Shown here: piece after piece, positions 47,927-56,852 of the stretch
Position numbering within the stretch: the first letter of the stretch is position 1
Layout: each line of letters opens with the position of its first letter
Assembly: GCA_964420835.1 (NCBI GenBank)
Contig: CAYQUO010000001.1
Span: forward strand, 259,701 to 323,700
Direction of reading: 5' to 3'
From: CAYQUO01 sp964420835
GTDB taxonomy: Bacteria; Chloroflexota; Anaerolineae; Anaerolineales; Anaerolineaceae
Length of the DNA stretch: 64,000 bases
Made by a program: the position numbers and the translations under genes
Notes under the pieces: model-generated
The model's input: only the letters and a program-made list of their open reading frames with translations
What the model was told of the DNA's origin: nothing
Database searches by the model: none

Positions 47927-49159
47927 ATGCCTCAAACCCTTTCGGAACAGATACTAAGCCATGCTGCCGGCAGACCGGTGAAGGCGGGCGATTTTGTGGT
48001 TGTGGAGCCGGACGTGGTGATGAGTCACGATTCGCTGACCCCCTCCATCATCAGGATCCTCCAGGAGGAACTTGGGATGCAGAAGGTCAAATATCCGCAC
48101 CGGCTGGTGTTCGTGTTTGATCACGTGTCCCCGCCTTCAACGGTGGGCACCGCCGATGCACAGAACCAGGTGCGCCGGTTTGCCGCCGGGCAGGGCATTC
48201 GGCTGTTTGATGTTGGCAGGGGGGTCTGCCACCAGGTGTTGGTGGAGGAAGGCCTTGCCCTCCCCGGCAGGATCGTTATCGGAGCGGATTCGCATTCCAC
48301 CAGTTACGGGGCGGTGGGCGCGTTTGGCACGGGGATGGGTTCCACCGATGTGGCCATGATCTGGGCAACCGGAAAGACCTGGCTGCGCGTGCCCGAAACC
48401 ATCCGCATCAATTATCAAGGCCGGCTGCAGTCAGGCCTGGATGCCAAGGATATTGCCTTGAAGACCTGCAGGGAATTATCGATCTCCGGGGCCAATTACA
48501 TGGCAGTGGAATACCACGGGCTGGACTGGCTTTCGCTGCCCGGACGCCAGACCCTGGCCAGCATGGCGGTTGAAATGGGCGCCAAGGCCGGCCTGGTACC
48601 TCCAACCGCCGGGCTGCCCGGGCTGCCGTCCTCACCGGGCTGGCTCTTCGTGGAGGAACAGGCCGCCTACACCAGGGTGCTCGATTTGAACATTGACACC
48701 CTCGAACCCCAGGTTTCCGTGCCTCACGCGGTGGATCATGTGGTTGACCTTTCGGAAGTGGAGGGGACGGCTGTGGACGTTGTCTTTTTGGGGACCTGTA
48801 CAAACGGGCGCTATGAGGACCTTCAGCAGGCTGCGAAGATCCTCGCCGGGAGGCAGGTTCACGCCGGTGTCCGCATGATCGTTACGCCTGCTTCTCGGCG
48901 GGAAATGGCACGGGCCTCGGCCGATGGAACCCTCACCGCGCTCATCGAAGCCGGAGCGGTCGTCACCGCGCCGGGCTGTGGCATGTGCATGGGGAGGCAC
49001 GCCGGCACATTGGGCGATGGCGATGTGTGCCTTTCCACCGCCAACCGCAATTTCAAGGGCCGCATGGGTGCGCCAACCTCACAGATCTACCTGGCCTCAC
49101 CGGCGGTGGCGGCCGCCACCGCCCTGCGCGGCCGGTTGACGGACCCGCGGACCCTTTAG
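47927..49159 (+). CDS. Homoaconitase large subunit
   Basis: 410 residues of the LeuC/homoaconitase class. The [4Fe-4S] ligands are in VFLGTCTNGRYEDL and APGCGMCMGRHAG. Other motifs are FVFDHVSPPST, IGADSHSTSYGAVGAFGTGMG and STANRNFKGRMG. With the small subunit it converts homocitrate to homoisocitrate. It may also act on isopropylmalate, but its place in this cluster favours the lysine pathway. Confidence 0.92.
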   Translation: MPQTLSEQILSHAAGRPVKAGDFVVVEPDVVMSHDSLTPSIIRILQEELGMQKVKYPHRLVFVFDHVSPPSTVGTADAQNQVRRFAAGQGIRLFDVGRGVCHQVLVEEGLALPGRIVIGADSHSTSYGAVGAFGTGMGSTDVAMIWATGKTWLRVPETIRINYQGRLQSGLDAKDIALKTCRELSISGANYMAVEYHGLDWLSLPGRQTLASMAVEMGAKAGLVPPTAGLPGLPSSPGWLFVEEQAAYTRVLDLNIDTLEPQVSVPHAVDHVVDLSEVEGTAVDVVFLGTCTNGRYEDLQQAAKILAGRQVHAGVRMIVTPASRREMARASADGTLTALIEAGAVVTAPGCGMCMGRHAGTLGDGDVCLSTANRNFKGRMGAPTSQIYLASPAVAAATALRGRLTDPRTL

Positions 49160-49167
49160 GAGGCATC

Positions 49168-49662
49168 ATGGCAAGGATATGGAAGTTTGGAGCGGATGTG
49201 GATACGGACCAGATCGTACCCGGGCGTTACGCACCCTATATGCGGCCGGATGCCGATGTGGGTGGGGCCGCCTTCATCGAGGCACGGCCGGATTTTAACC
49301 AGCAGGCCCGACCGGGAGATATTATTGTGGCGCTGGAGAATTTCGGCTGCGGGTCCTCACGGGAATATGCTGTCGAGGCGCTGCGCCGTAGGCAGGTGGG
49401 CGCCATCATTGCCCTGGGTTTCGCCCGCATCTTCTACCGCAATGCCATCAACCTGGGCATCCCGCTGTTCGGATCCGCCCAGGCGGTCGAGGCCCTGCAG
49501 GATGGTGACACGGTTGACCTGGACCTGCAGGCTGGCGAGATCAGGAAAGGGGGCGGCACCTATCGCCTGGCGCCCATGCCCGCCTTTGCCCGCCAGATCG
49601 TGGAGGCGGGTGGGATCGTGGCATTTGTGCGCCAAAACGGCCATTTCCCGGGGGAAGGTTGA
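49168..49662 (+). CDS. Homoaconitase small subunit
   Basis: 164 residues. The swivelling domain of the LeuD/homoaconitase small-subunit family is visible in FGADVDTDQIVPGRYAP, NFGCGSSREYAVEALRR and ARIFYRNAINLGIPL. The segment after DTDQI (VPGRYAP) resembles homoaconitase/archaeal-type loops that decide substrate choice. AGGAGG precedes the ATG. Confidence 0.92.
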   Translation: MARIWKFGADVDTDQIVPGRYAPYMRPDADVGGAAFIEARPDFNQQARPGDIIVALENFGCGSSREYAVEALRRRQVGAIIALGFARIFYRNAINLGIPLFGSAQAVEALQDGDTVDLDLQAGEIRKGGGTYRLAPMPAFARQIVEAGGIVAFVRQNGHFPGEG

Positions 49663-49664
49663 CC

Positions 49665-50669
49665 ATGTACAGGCTGTGCGTGATGGAAGGGGATGGCATA
49701 GGCAGGGAGGTCATCCCGCAGGCCGTCCGGGTTTTACAGGCGGTTGTCCCGGGGCTGGAGCCGGTTCCGGCTGCTGCCGGCTGGGAATGTTTTCTGCAAC
49801 TGGGCAGTTCCGTGCCGGATGAGACGCTAAAGCGCATGCGGGATTGCCGGGCGGGGCTGTTCGGAGCCGTTTCCTCCCCCTCGCACCCGGTGGCGGGATA
49901 TCGAAGCGCCATCCTAATGCTGCGGCAAGCCCTTGACCTGTACTCGAACATCCGCCCGGTGCGCAGCCTGCCAGTCATCTCCCCACGGGCGGATGTGGAC
50001 ATGGTCATTGTCCGGGAGAACACCGAAGGCCTGTACGCCGGCCGTGAACGGGTGGAGCAGGGCGTGGCCATCGCCGAAAGGGTGGTGTCCCGCAGCGCTT
50101 CGCTTCGCATTGCCCGGCGTGCGCTGGAGATCGTCAGGCTGGGAAACCGCAGGAGATTGACGATCGTTCACAAGGCCAACATCCTGCCGCTTACCGATGG
50201 CCTCTTTCGCGACTGCGTGCTGGAGGAGGCAGCCGGCCTGCAGGGCGTAACGGTTGATGAACTCCTGGTCGACACGGCCGCCAACAAGGTGATCGGTGAG
50301 CCGCACTCCCTGGATGTGATCGTCACCACCAACTTGTTTGGGGATATCCTTTCCGACGAGGCGGCCTACTGGGGCGGCGGCATGGGAATGGCGCCCTCGT
50401 TGAACTGGGGCGATGATATCGCCATTGCCGAACCCGTGCACGGATCGGCGCCGGACATTGCCGGGAAGGGCATTGCCAACCCCATCGCAGCCATCCTGAG
50501 CGCAGCCATGCTGTGCCGCCATGCCTGGAACCTGCCTGCGGAAGCCTCCCGCATCGAAAAGGCGGTGGATGCCGCATTGGAGAGCGGCCGGATAAGCGGG
50601 AGGGACGGGTTGTTCCCGGGCCTGAAAACCGGGGAGATCACCCGGGCGATCCTGGACCAGTTAAACTAA
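49665..50669 (+). CDS. Homoisocitrate dehydrogenase
   Basis: 334 residues of the beta-decarboxylating dehydrogenase family. The N-terminal CVMEGDGIGREVIPQAV, the substrate loop LRQALDLYSNIRPV, VIVRENTEGLYAGRER, VHKANILPLTDGLF, and DVIVTTNLFGDILSDEAAY are all present. It oxidises homoisocitrate to 2-oxoadipate with NAD+. Start at ATG 49665 with GGGGAAGG 6 nt upstream. Confidence 0.92.
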   Translation: MYRLCVMEGDGIGREVIPQAVRVLQAVVPGLEPVPAAAGWECFLQLGSSVPDETLKRMRDCRAGLFGAVSSPSHPVAGYRSAILMLRQALDLYSNIRPVRSLPVISPRADVDMVIVRENTEGLYAGRERVEQGVAIAERVVSRSASLRIARRALEIVRLGNRRRLTIVHKANILPLTDGLFRDCVLEEAAGLQGVTVDELLVDTAANKVIGEPHSLDVIVTTNLFGDILSDEAAYWGGGMGMAPSLNWGDDIAIAEPVHGSAPDIAGKGIANPIAAILSAAMLCRHAWNLPAEASRIEKAVDAALESGRISGRDGLFPGLKTGEITRAILDQLN

Positions 50670-50682
50670 ATGAGGATTGACT

Positions 50683-51540
50683 ATGAAGATCGGCGTGTTG
50701 TTCTCACGCATGCGGGTTGAGGAGCGCTGGCTCTTCGAAGCGTTTGAAAAACGGAGCATCCCGTATGACAGGCTGGATGACCGGCAGGCAGTGTTAAAAC
50801 TTACCGCGCCGGAGAAATGGCGCGAATATGATGTTGTGATCGAGCGCAGCCTGTCCTACAAAAACGGGCTCTACATCAGCCAGATGTTAAATGGATGGGG
50901 GATACCCACCGTGAACATGGCTGCGGTCGCCGCCACCTGTGGGGATAAACTGACCACATCGGTTGTCCTAAACCAGAACCATGTTCCCCAGCCCATGGTC
51001 TGGGTGGCGTTTTCCGCCGGGGCTGCCCTGGAGGCCATGGATCAGATAGGGTATCCCGTGGTGTTGAAGCCGGTCATCGGCTCGTGGGGGCGGCTGCTGG
51101 CCAAGATTAACGACCGCGAGGCCGCCGAGGCCATCCTGGAGCACAAGGAAGTTCTGGGCTCCTTTCAACACTCGGTTTTTTACATCCAGGAGCACATCGC
51201 AAAACCGGGCCGGGATATCCGCTCGTTCGTGATCGGAGAGGAGACCGTGTGCGCCATCTATCGGCATTCCTCCCATTGGATCACAAATACCGCCCGCGGG
51301 GGCAAGGCCGAGCCCTGCCCGGTGACACCGCAGATCCACGAGATCAGCCTGGCAGCGGCCAGGGCGGTGGGGGGCGGGGCAATTGCCGTGGACCTGCTGG
51401 AGGATCCGGATCGGGGCTACCTGGTCAACGAGGTGAATCATACAATGGAATTTCACTCCACCGTGCCCCTTACGGGCGTGGATATCCCCGGGCTGATCGT
51501 GGATTATGCGCTGGCGCAGGCGCGGGGTGGACGCCCTTAA
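50683..51540 (+). CDS. LysX-type ATP-grasp ligase, second copy
   Basis: 285 residues, closely similar to the first LysX but of standard family length. The core reads YPVVLKPVIGSWGRLLAKI, YIQEHIAKPGRDIRSFVIG and NEVNHTMEFHSTVPLTG, again with SHWITNTARG. It is the last gene of the homocitrate branch. One of the two copies could be specific for aminoadipate and the other for glutamate (ArgX-like, for ornithine/arginine). Both share the same substrate-side stretch, so I cannot say which. Confidence 0.92.
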   Translation: MKIGVLFSRMRVEERWLFEAFEKRSIPYDRLDDRQAVLKLTAPEKWREYDVVIERSLSYKNGLYISQMLNGWGIPTVNMAAVAATCGDKLTTSVVLNQNHVPQPMVWVAFSAGAALEAMDQIGYPVVLKPVIGSWGRLLAKINDREAAEAILEHKEVLGSFQHSVFYIQEHIAKPGRDIRSFVIGEETVCAIYRHSSHWITNTARGGKAEPCPVTPQIHEISLAAARAVGGGAIAVDLLEDPDRGYLVNEVNHTMEFHSTVPLTGVDIPGLIVDYALAQARGGRP

Positions 51541-51732
51541 AGCCGGCGGTTGCCCGTTGACGTGAAACCCCAATTGCACACAGGCCCCGGGTCGGGGATG
51601 CTGCGAGGCATTTTGTGGACGGCGCCGTTTTCCCTTGAATGCGGGGAGGGCATCCAATTCCAGGGGCGCTTTCGCCGCCGGAACACCTGCCGGCAGCCAT
51701 ACCCATTAACCCGCCCGGGCAATTCCTTTAAC

Positions 51733-52584
51733 TCATTTGCCTTGTGGGGCGAGCAGGGCGTTTTTGAACCCTGGATTGAACAGGGTGAACAACAGCCCGG
51801 CGATGACCGGCAGGCCATAGGAATAATCCCATCCTGTTGAGGGTATCGTTGCCAGGCGGATGGTTTGAATGGTGACATCCATCACCAACAGTGAGCAGGT
51901 GGCCACCAACAAGATCCACCAGCCGGAAGGCTTGCCGGCGGCGACGTGAAATATGGCCAGGAAGAGAAGAATGACACAGATCCACTGGACCGGGGCCGAC
52001 CAGGCCAGCACCCAGGTGCCCAGGCCGGCAAACATCGGTTTTTCAGGCCGGGTTAAGAGCATTCGCAGGTTGCCGGTCCCGGTGATAAAAGCATGGGTGC
52101 TGAGCATTCCGGCAAAGGTGAGGGCCAGGAAATGCCCCCATTTCAGGCACCTGTCGGCATTGCGCAACAGGATCATGGCCCAAAAAAAGGTCAGCCCGAC
52201 CATGGAGACCACCATCGGTACGGGGAACCCATGCACGAAGGAAACATAGGGCATGAACATGAATACCCCGCCCGCCGACGGAAAGGCTGCAGCCAGCAGG
52301 CTGACCGGGTAGGTCCACTCCCGGCCTTTGGCGATGGGAATTGCCAAAAGGACCAAGGTGATGCCGCCGACAAAGATCAATCCCCGGTAGATCGGGAAAA
52401 GAAGTGAAAAAAGCGGCACACCGCTGGCAAAGGCGGGCCTTTCTGCCGATACCTTCACCAGGGCGGTAAGGACCCTGTCCAGGGATGTTTGGATCAGAAA
52501 AGGCGCACCCGCGATCATAAACACCCCCACCAAGGCGGCGATCACAGCCAGGATGATGCGCCTGGTTCTTGAAGTGGTTTCCAT
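51733..52584 (-). CDS. Hypothetical integral membrane protein
   Basis: 283 residues with seven or eight hydrophobic segments, starting METTSRTRRIILAVIAALVG. Short charged loops and a long periplasmic or cytosolic stretch near 25-60 are seen. No transporter or enzyme motif was recognised. It is a lone gene convergent with the lysine operon. The 190-bp gap between the two stop codons holds no obvious terminator. Confidence 0.7.
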   Translation of the reverse strand: METTSRTRRIILAVIAALVGVFMIAGAPFLIQTSLDRVLTALVKVSAERPAFASGVPLFSLLFPIYRGLIFVGGITLVLLAIPIAKGREWTYPVSLLAAAFPSAGGVFMFMPYVSFVHGFPVPMVVSMVGLTFFWAMILLRNADRCLKWGHFLALTFAGMLSTHAFITGTGNLRMLLTRPEKPMFAGLGTWVLAWSAPVQWICVILLFLAIFHVAAGKPSGWWILLVATCSLLVMDVTIQTIRLATIPSTGWDYSYGLPVIAGLLFTLFNPGFKNALLAPQGK

Positions 52585-52931
52585 AATTTCCTCCTGAATG
52601 ACTGGTTGTAATAACTGTTTGTAGCATATCCAGTCCCCCTGTTTCTTTGCTCAAGGTTAACATATTCCCTTAAAAGGGCAACCGCCGCTCGCAGGGCAGC
52701 CGAACAACTGCCCGTGGAGCGAAAAAAGCCGTTACAATTGGTGCGGCAGCCCTTGGCCGTGTCGGTTTTATCCCGGGCAGGCCAGGGCGATCAGCGTTTG
52801 TCTTGTAAGCGAGGAATGCCGGATGACCATTGCCGGTTGCAACCATCCCAGCCGAATGCAGGTTGGACTTGTGGATTGCAGGAGGGACCGCTTTGTGGCC
52901 GGAAAACCGGATTTGAGAAGGAATCGGAGGT
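52585..52931. other. Gap of 347 bp without a gene
   Basis: Short ORFs occur but none has a ribosome-binding site or family features. The part next to the membrane-protein gene is AT-rich and likely holds its promoter. A GCAGG-rich tract near 52880 shows no clear structure. Confidence 0.4.
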
Positions 52932-53672
52932 TTGTCAACATTGCATGACACGAATGAAACCGTTTCATCCCACCCGGGCCGCAAGCCGGTGAGCCTTCAA
53001 ACCGAATATGCCGACTGGGATTCGCTCAACGCTGAACTGGCAGGCTGCCGGCGCTGCCCGCGGCTGGTGGCCTGGCGCGAACAGGTGGCAGCCACCCGCA
53101 AACGGGCCTTCGCCGGCCAGGAATACTGGGGCAAACCCGTCCCCGGTTTCGGCGACCGGGGGGCCCGCATCCTCGTCCTTGGGCTGGCTCCCGGCGCACA
53201 CGGCTCCAACCGCACCGGGCGCATGTTCACCGGCGACGGCTCCGGGGATTTCCTTTTCTCCGCCCTCCATGCTGCCGGTATTGCCAGCCAGCCGCAGTCC
53301 GTTTCCCTGGATGACGGCCTGGCCGTGCGGGACCTCTTCATCACCGCGCTTTGCCGCTGTGCGCCTCCCGGCAACAAGCCCACGCCGGAAGAGATTCGCA
53401 CCTGCCGGCCCTTCCTGCTCTCGGAAATGGCGCTGCTGCAGAACCTGCAGGGCATCGTGGCGCTGGGCCGCTTGGCGTATGAGCAGGCCTTGTTCCTGCT
53501 TCACCAGCAAGGCGCCCCGTCCTTCTCTCACGGCGCCTTTCACCGCCCGGAGGGCGGCACCCCCTGGCTGCTGGCATCCTACCATCCCAGCCGGCAGAAT
53601 ACCCAGACCCGGAAATTAACCCCCGCCATGTTCGCCGCCATCTGGCAGCGGGCCGGGGAGGAGTTGAGATAA
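52932..53672 (+). CDS. Family 5 uracil-DNA glycosylase (UdgB type)
   Basis: About 246 residues. Motif 1 is GLAPGAHGSNRTGRMFTGD, motif 2 is SYHPSRQN, and the N-terminal CRRCPRLVAWRE plus a later Cys pair (LCRCAPP) supply the [4Fe-4S] ligands. This is the family 5 pattern, with no acidic or Asn catalytic residue in motif 1. It removes uracil and related damaged bases from DNA. The start is TTG 52932 or TTG 52941; the latter has better spacing from CGGAGG. Confidence 0.9.
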   Translation: MSTLHDTNETVSSHPGRKPVSLQTEYADWDSLNAELAGCRRCPRLVAWREQVAATRKRAFAGQEYWGKPVPGFGDRGARILVLGLAPGAHGSNRTGRMFTGDGSGDFLFSALHAAGIASQPQSVSLDDGLAVRDLFITALCRCAPPGNKPTPEEIRTCRPFLLSEMALLQNLQGIVALGRLAYEQALFLLHQQGAPSFSHGAFHRPEGGTPWLLASYHPSRQNTQTRKLTPAMFAAIWQRAGEELR

Positions 53673-53794
53673 ACCACCCCCACTGGTTCGAGCCTGGTGG
53701 ATCATGTCCTCCCCGTTCTTCATCCCTCCTCTTTGGGTGAACACCATCCCGGGCCTGGTTTCCTCCCGCTTGCCGGGCATTTCAACGTTCTGAA

Positions 53795-54661
53795 TTATTT
53801 GTTCCGAAACCGGTAGAAGTCCAGTTTTGCCACATTCGGGTCGACCAGTTTCCCGTACAATTCCGGCCTGCGGTAGCGCAAGAGCCCCGGCACGACCTTG
53901 TAGGGCTTCGGCAGCGCCAGGCTTTCATCCTGGTCGCGCAGCCAGCGGATGCGTTCAATGTCCAGGTCGGCCACCAGCATGCCCTCATCGTCCAGTTCGC
54001 CGAGGATCTTCTCCGGTCCGGCGATGAGCGCCAGGCCATCCTCCATGCCAAACAGGCTGTAACAGGTGGCTGTGTAGCACAGGTTCTCGATGGCACGCGC
54101 CCACGTGATGCAACGCCAGGTATCGCGCAGTTCATACAACATGCCCCCAACATGGGCAAAGATCAATTCTGCACCGTTCAACGCCAGGACCCGTGCCAAC
54201 TCGGGGACGAAGATCTCGGAGCAGATCAGAAGCCCCAGCCTGACGTCCTCGACCTCGTGCAGGAAGTATTCGTTCCCCGGTGAGATGTACTTGCCGTTCA
54301 TCAACGGAAAGTTGACCTCGTCCGGTGCCGGTTGCATGCGGGCGTAGGAGCCGATCAACTTACCGTCGGCACTTACGACATGGGCCACCAGGTTGTAGGC
54401 TTCATGGTTGGGCTCGTTCTTGTCGCGCACAACCTCACCATAGATCACATTGATCTTGCGTTGTTTTGCCCGGGCGGAGATTGCATCGAAGGCGGACCAG
54501 TCGGCCTTTCCATAATACGGCCCGGGGAAGCCCTCCGGGAAGGCCAGCAGGCGAACCCCTTTTTCAGCCGCCTGGTCGATGTAATCCAGTGCCATTTGCA
54601 GTTTTTCCCTTTCAGGGATTTTCTTTGGAAAACGGGGTTGAACACAGGCGAAACGAAACAT
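53795..54661 (-). CDS. Nitrilase-superfamily protein lacking the usual catalytic Lys
   Basis: 288 residues of the carbon-nitrogen hydrolase fold. The catalytic Glu is in LLAFPEGFPG and the Cys in LGLLICSEIFVPE. The family Lys normally found in YRKxHL is not seen: the aligned segment is GSYARMQPAPDEV. It may use Arg or be inactive. It is the last gene of a GntR-hydrolase-nitrilase operon, 33 bp after the hydrolase. The substrate is unknown. Confidence 0.85.
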   Translation of the reverse strand: MFRFACVQPRFPKKIPEREKLQMALDYIDQAAEKGVRLLAFPEGFPGPYYGKADWSAFDAISARAKQRKINVIYGEVVRDKNEPNHEAYNLVAHVVSADGKLIGSYARMQPAPDEVNFPLMNGKYISPGNEYFLHEVEDVRLGLLICSEIFVPELARVLALNGAELIFAHVGGMLYELRDTWRCITWARAIENLCYTATCYSLFGMEDGLALIAGPEKILGELDDEGMLVADLDIERIRWLRDQDESLALPKPYKVVPGLLRYRRPELYGKLVDPNVAKLDFYRFRNK

Positions 54662-54694
54662 TTTTCCTTCCTTTCTGTTTTCTAAATGGATCCG

Positions 54695-55954
54695 TTATCG
54701 ATTTTGCGACCCTCGATCCAGGGGTGGCGGGGTCAGCCTGTCCAGCAGCCAGTCGGCCATGCGGTCGGTCATCAGGAAATCCCAATTGAAGATCCCGTGG
54801 TTGCCATCCGGGTAGATCACCAGTTCGGCGTTCTTGCCAATGGCAGCAGCAAGGTTTTGCATGGCCTGGTTCGCCGCCAGTTCGCCACGCGAGCCGTGCA
54901 GGATCAGGCAGGGAACATCAACATGCTCTGCATCCGGCAGCGCGTTGGCGTGTTCCTGCAGGTAGTTCCATGTTTCCATGTAGGTGCTGAACCCCAGGGC
55001 TTCCTTGTTTTCCTCCTGGACATCCCCTGAAAGGAACGGGTAGGCGGACATATCCGGTTGACCCGCCAGGTTCACGATCGCCACGGGCCTTTTTTCGTAC
55101 CGGCAGGCGCGGGTCACCAGGTTGCCCCCGGTGGCCTGGCCCCAGAGGGCAATGCGACTGGTATCGACCCGCCCGGCCAGTTCCCGGCAGGCGTGGTCGA
55201 TCACCGCCGTGAAAACCTCGTGAAAACTCTCGAACCGCAGGGGGAGTCTTCCGCCAAATCCCGGCGACATCTCCCCCTGCCCGGGGCCTTCAAAACGCAG
55301 GGTGGCCAGGCCGCGCTCTCTTAAGGGGGCTGCCCAGCGGTGCAACTCCTCCTTGACCGAATTGGCTCCCGGGCACATGATCACCAGCGGCGGCTTTGAA
55401 TTTCCATCCGGGAGCCAAAGGTAGGCCGGTAAATGTTCTCCCTGGTATGGGATGCTGAGGGCTTCAATGCGCAGGCAGGCCGCGGCAAGTTTGTAACAAG
55501 CGACCCTTTCCTTTCGCAGGTGGTTCTTCTCCGGCCATTCCGGGCGGCAAAAAAGTTGCCCGGAATGGGCCAGCAGGCTGGCCCGCAGGTAGTTGTTGCC
55601 GGCGGTGACCCTGTGGCCCCTGGATTCAGCCTCCTCTGCCACTGCCTTGTAACGGGCTGCCGCCCGGCCCCAGGCCAGGGGCCAGCGGCGGTGTCCGCTG
55701 GGTTCCTCGGGGCCCAGGGAAGGGGCATCCACGTCCGCCAGGATGCGCTTGATCTCACTGTATTCCACCACCGGTGTGGCCACTCGCGAAAGGCGGTAGA
55801 AGATATCCTGGCTGCCGAGCGCCTCGCAGCCCAGGGTGCGAAAGCCGCGGTCTACTTCCTGGTAAAAATGGTTGATCTGGTTTTTGAAATACGCTTCATC
55901 GTATAGGGTGGACTGCCCTGGTTGCATGAGAATGCCTCCAATTCCTTCGGTCAC
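54695..55954 (-). CDS. Alpha/beta hydrolase-fold protein with Ala at the nucleophile position
   Basis: 419 residues of the FrsA/2,6-dihydropseudooxynicotine-hydrolase-like branch: a helical N-terminal cap (about 1-165), then the core with YLWLPDGNSKPPLVIMCPG and LRFEGPGQGEMSP. The nucleophile elbow reads ALWGQATGGNLV, with Ala where GxSxG needs Ser. The acid-residue loop LILHGSRGELAANQ lacks the usual Asp, whereas the His (PDGNHGIFN) is kept. Thus two of three catalytic residues are missing. It overlaps the GntR gene by 4 bp. Confidence 0.85.
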   Translation of the reverse strand: MTEGIGGILMQPGQSTLYDEAYFKNQINHFYQEVDRGFRTLGCEALGSQDIFYRLSRVATPVVEYSEIKRILADVDAPSLGPEEPSGHRRWPLAWGRAAARYKAVAEEAESRGHRVTAGNNYLRASLLAHSGQLFCRPEWPEKNHLRKERVACYKLAAACLRIEALSIPYQGEHLPAYLWLPDGNSKPPLVIMCPGANSVKEELHRWAAPLRERGLATLRFEGPGQGEMSPGFGGRLPLRFESFHEVFTAVIDHACRELAGRVDTSRIALWGQATGGNLVTRACRYEKRPVAIVNLAGQPDMSAYPFLSGDVQEENKEALGFSTYMETWNYLQEHANALPDAEHVDVPCLILHGSRGELAANQAMQNLAAAIGKNAELVIYPDGNHGIFNWDFLMTDRMADWLLDRLTPPPLDRGSQNR

Positions 55955-56700
55955 GGGCAGGAGATATCACCAGGCCTGTCAAAGGACAGCGCCATCGTTG
56001 CATACTCCCTGCTGTTTTGAATGTGCTGCACCATGGCCTGCCAGGCCCCCTCCGAATCGCGGTTTTCGATCGCCTCGAGGGTAGTGTGCCATTCCCGGCA
56101 GGTCTCGGCAGGGCGGAAGGGCCGGTCGATGGAAAGGCGTTTGTAGGGTTCGCTCATGCGGGCAATGTCGAGGGCGATCTTTTCCAGCATCGGGTTGTGG
56201 GTTGCGCTTGCCATTGCCAGGTGCAGCAGGTCGTCCTCGCGGTAACCCATTTCGCCGCGCTGAATGGAGGCATCCATTTCGTTCAAAATGACCCCCATGT
56301 GCTTCAGGTCCACCATCTGACGCCGCCGGGCGGCCAGGCGGGCGATCTGCGGCTCGAAGATGCACCGCAGTTCCCACAGGTGACTGGCGAAACCATCCTC
56401 CGAGGTGTCGTGGTTTATGGAAAGCAACAAGCGCCGGGATTCCTGGGTGACGAAAGATCCCCTGCCTTGGAAGGTCTCGATGAGGTGCAGGCCGTTCAAA
56501 CGGGAGACCGCCTCGCGGATGACCGATTTGGCCACCTTGAACTCGGCCATCATCTCCCGCTCGGAGGGCAACTTGTCCCCCGGTTTGCTCTCGCCCTTCA
56601 GGATTCGGTCCTGGATGCGGCCCATCACCAGGTCAACCAGGCTGGTGCGGGGAATGCCTTCAACCGGGTCCTGGCCGCTCATGAGCAATATTTCCTGCAT
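55951..56700 (-). CDS. GntR/FadR-family transcriptional regulator
   Basis: 249 residues. The winged helix reads KPGDKLPSEREMMAEFKVAKSVIREAVSRL, and the C-terminal FCD domain has the metal-site pattern with Asp/His in YREDDLLHLAMASATHN and REWHTTLEAIENRD. FadR-type regulators sense small carboxylates. It leads the operon with the hydrolase- and nitrilase-fold genes, which it likely controls. Confidence 0.92.
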   Translation of the reverse strand: MQEILLMSGQDPVEGIPRTSLVDLVMGRIQDRILKGESKPGDKLPSEREMMAEFKVAKSVIREAVSRLNGLHLIETFQGRGSFVTQESRRLLLSINHDTSEDGFASHLWELRCIFEPQIARLAARRRQMVDLKHMGVILNEMDASIQRGEMGYREDDLLHLAMASATHNPMLEKIALDIARMSEPYKRLSIDRPFRPAETCREWHTTLEAIENRDSEGAWQAMVQHIQNSREYATMALSFDRPGDISCP

Positions 56701-56729
56701 GCATGGAATTGGAGCAGCATCTTGATATC

Positions 56730-56758
56730 ACTATACAACTTATCAGATGACCTGTCAA
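56730..56758 (-). promoter_or_regulatory. Promoter of the gntR operon
   Basis: On the minus strand TTGACA (56758-56753) and TATAGT (56735-56730) are spaced exactly 17 bp apart. AGTTG occurs as a direct repeat at both ends of this region, a possible GntR site. The transcription start is about 25 bp before the ATG. Confidence 0.85.
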
Positions 56759-56852
56759 CTAAAAAGTAACTCATTCCCACCTTATTGATGCCACAGTCTG
56801 CTCCAGGTGGGGCTATAATCGTGCATACCATTAACAGCAACAGAGGGAAACC

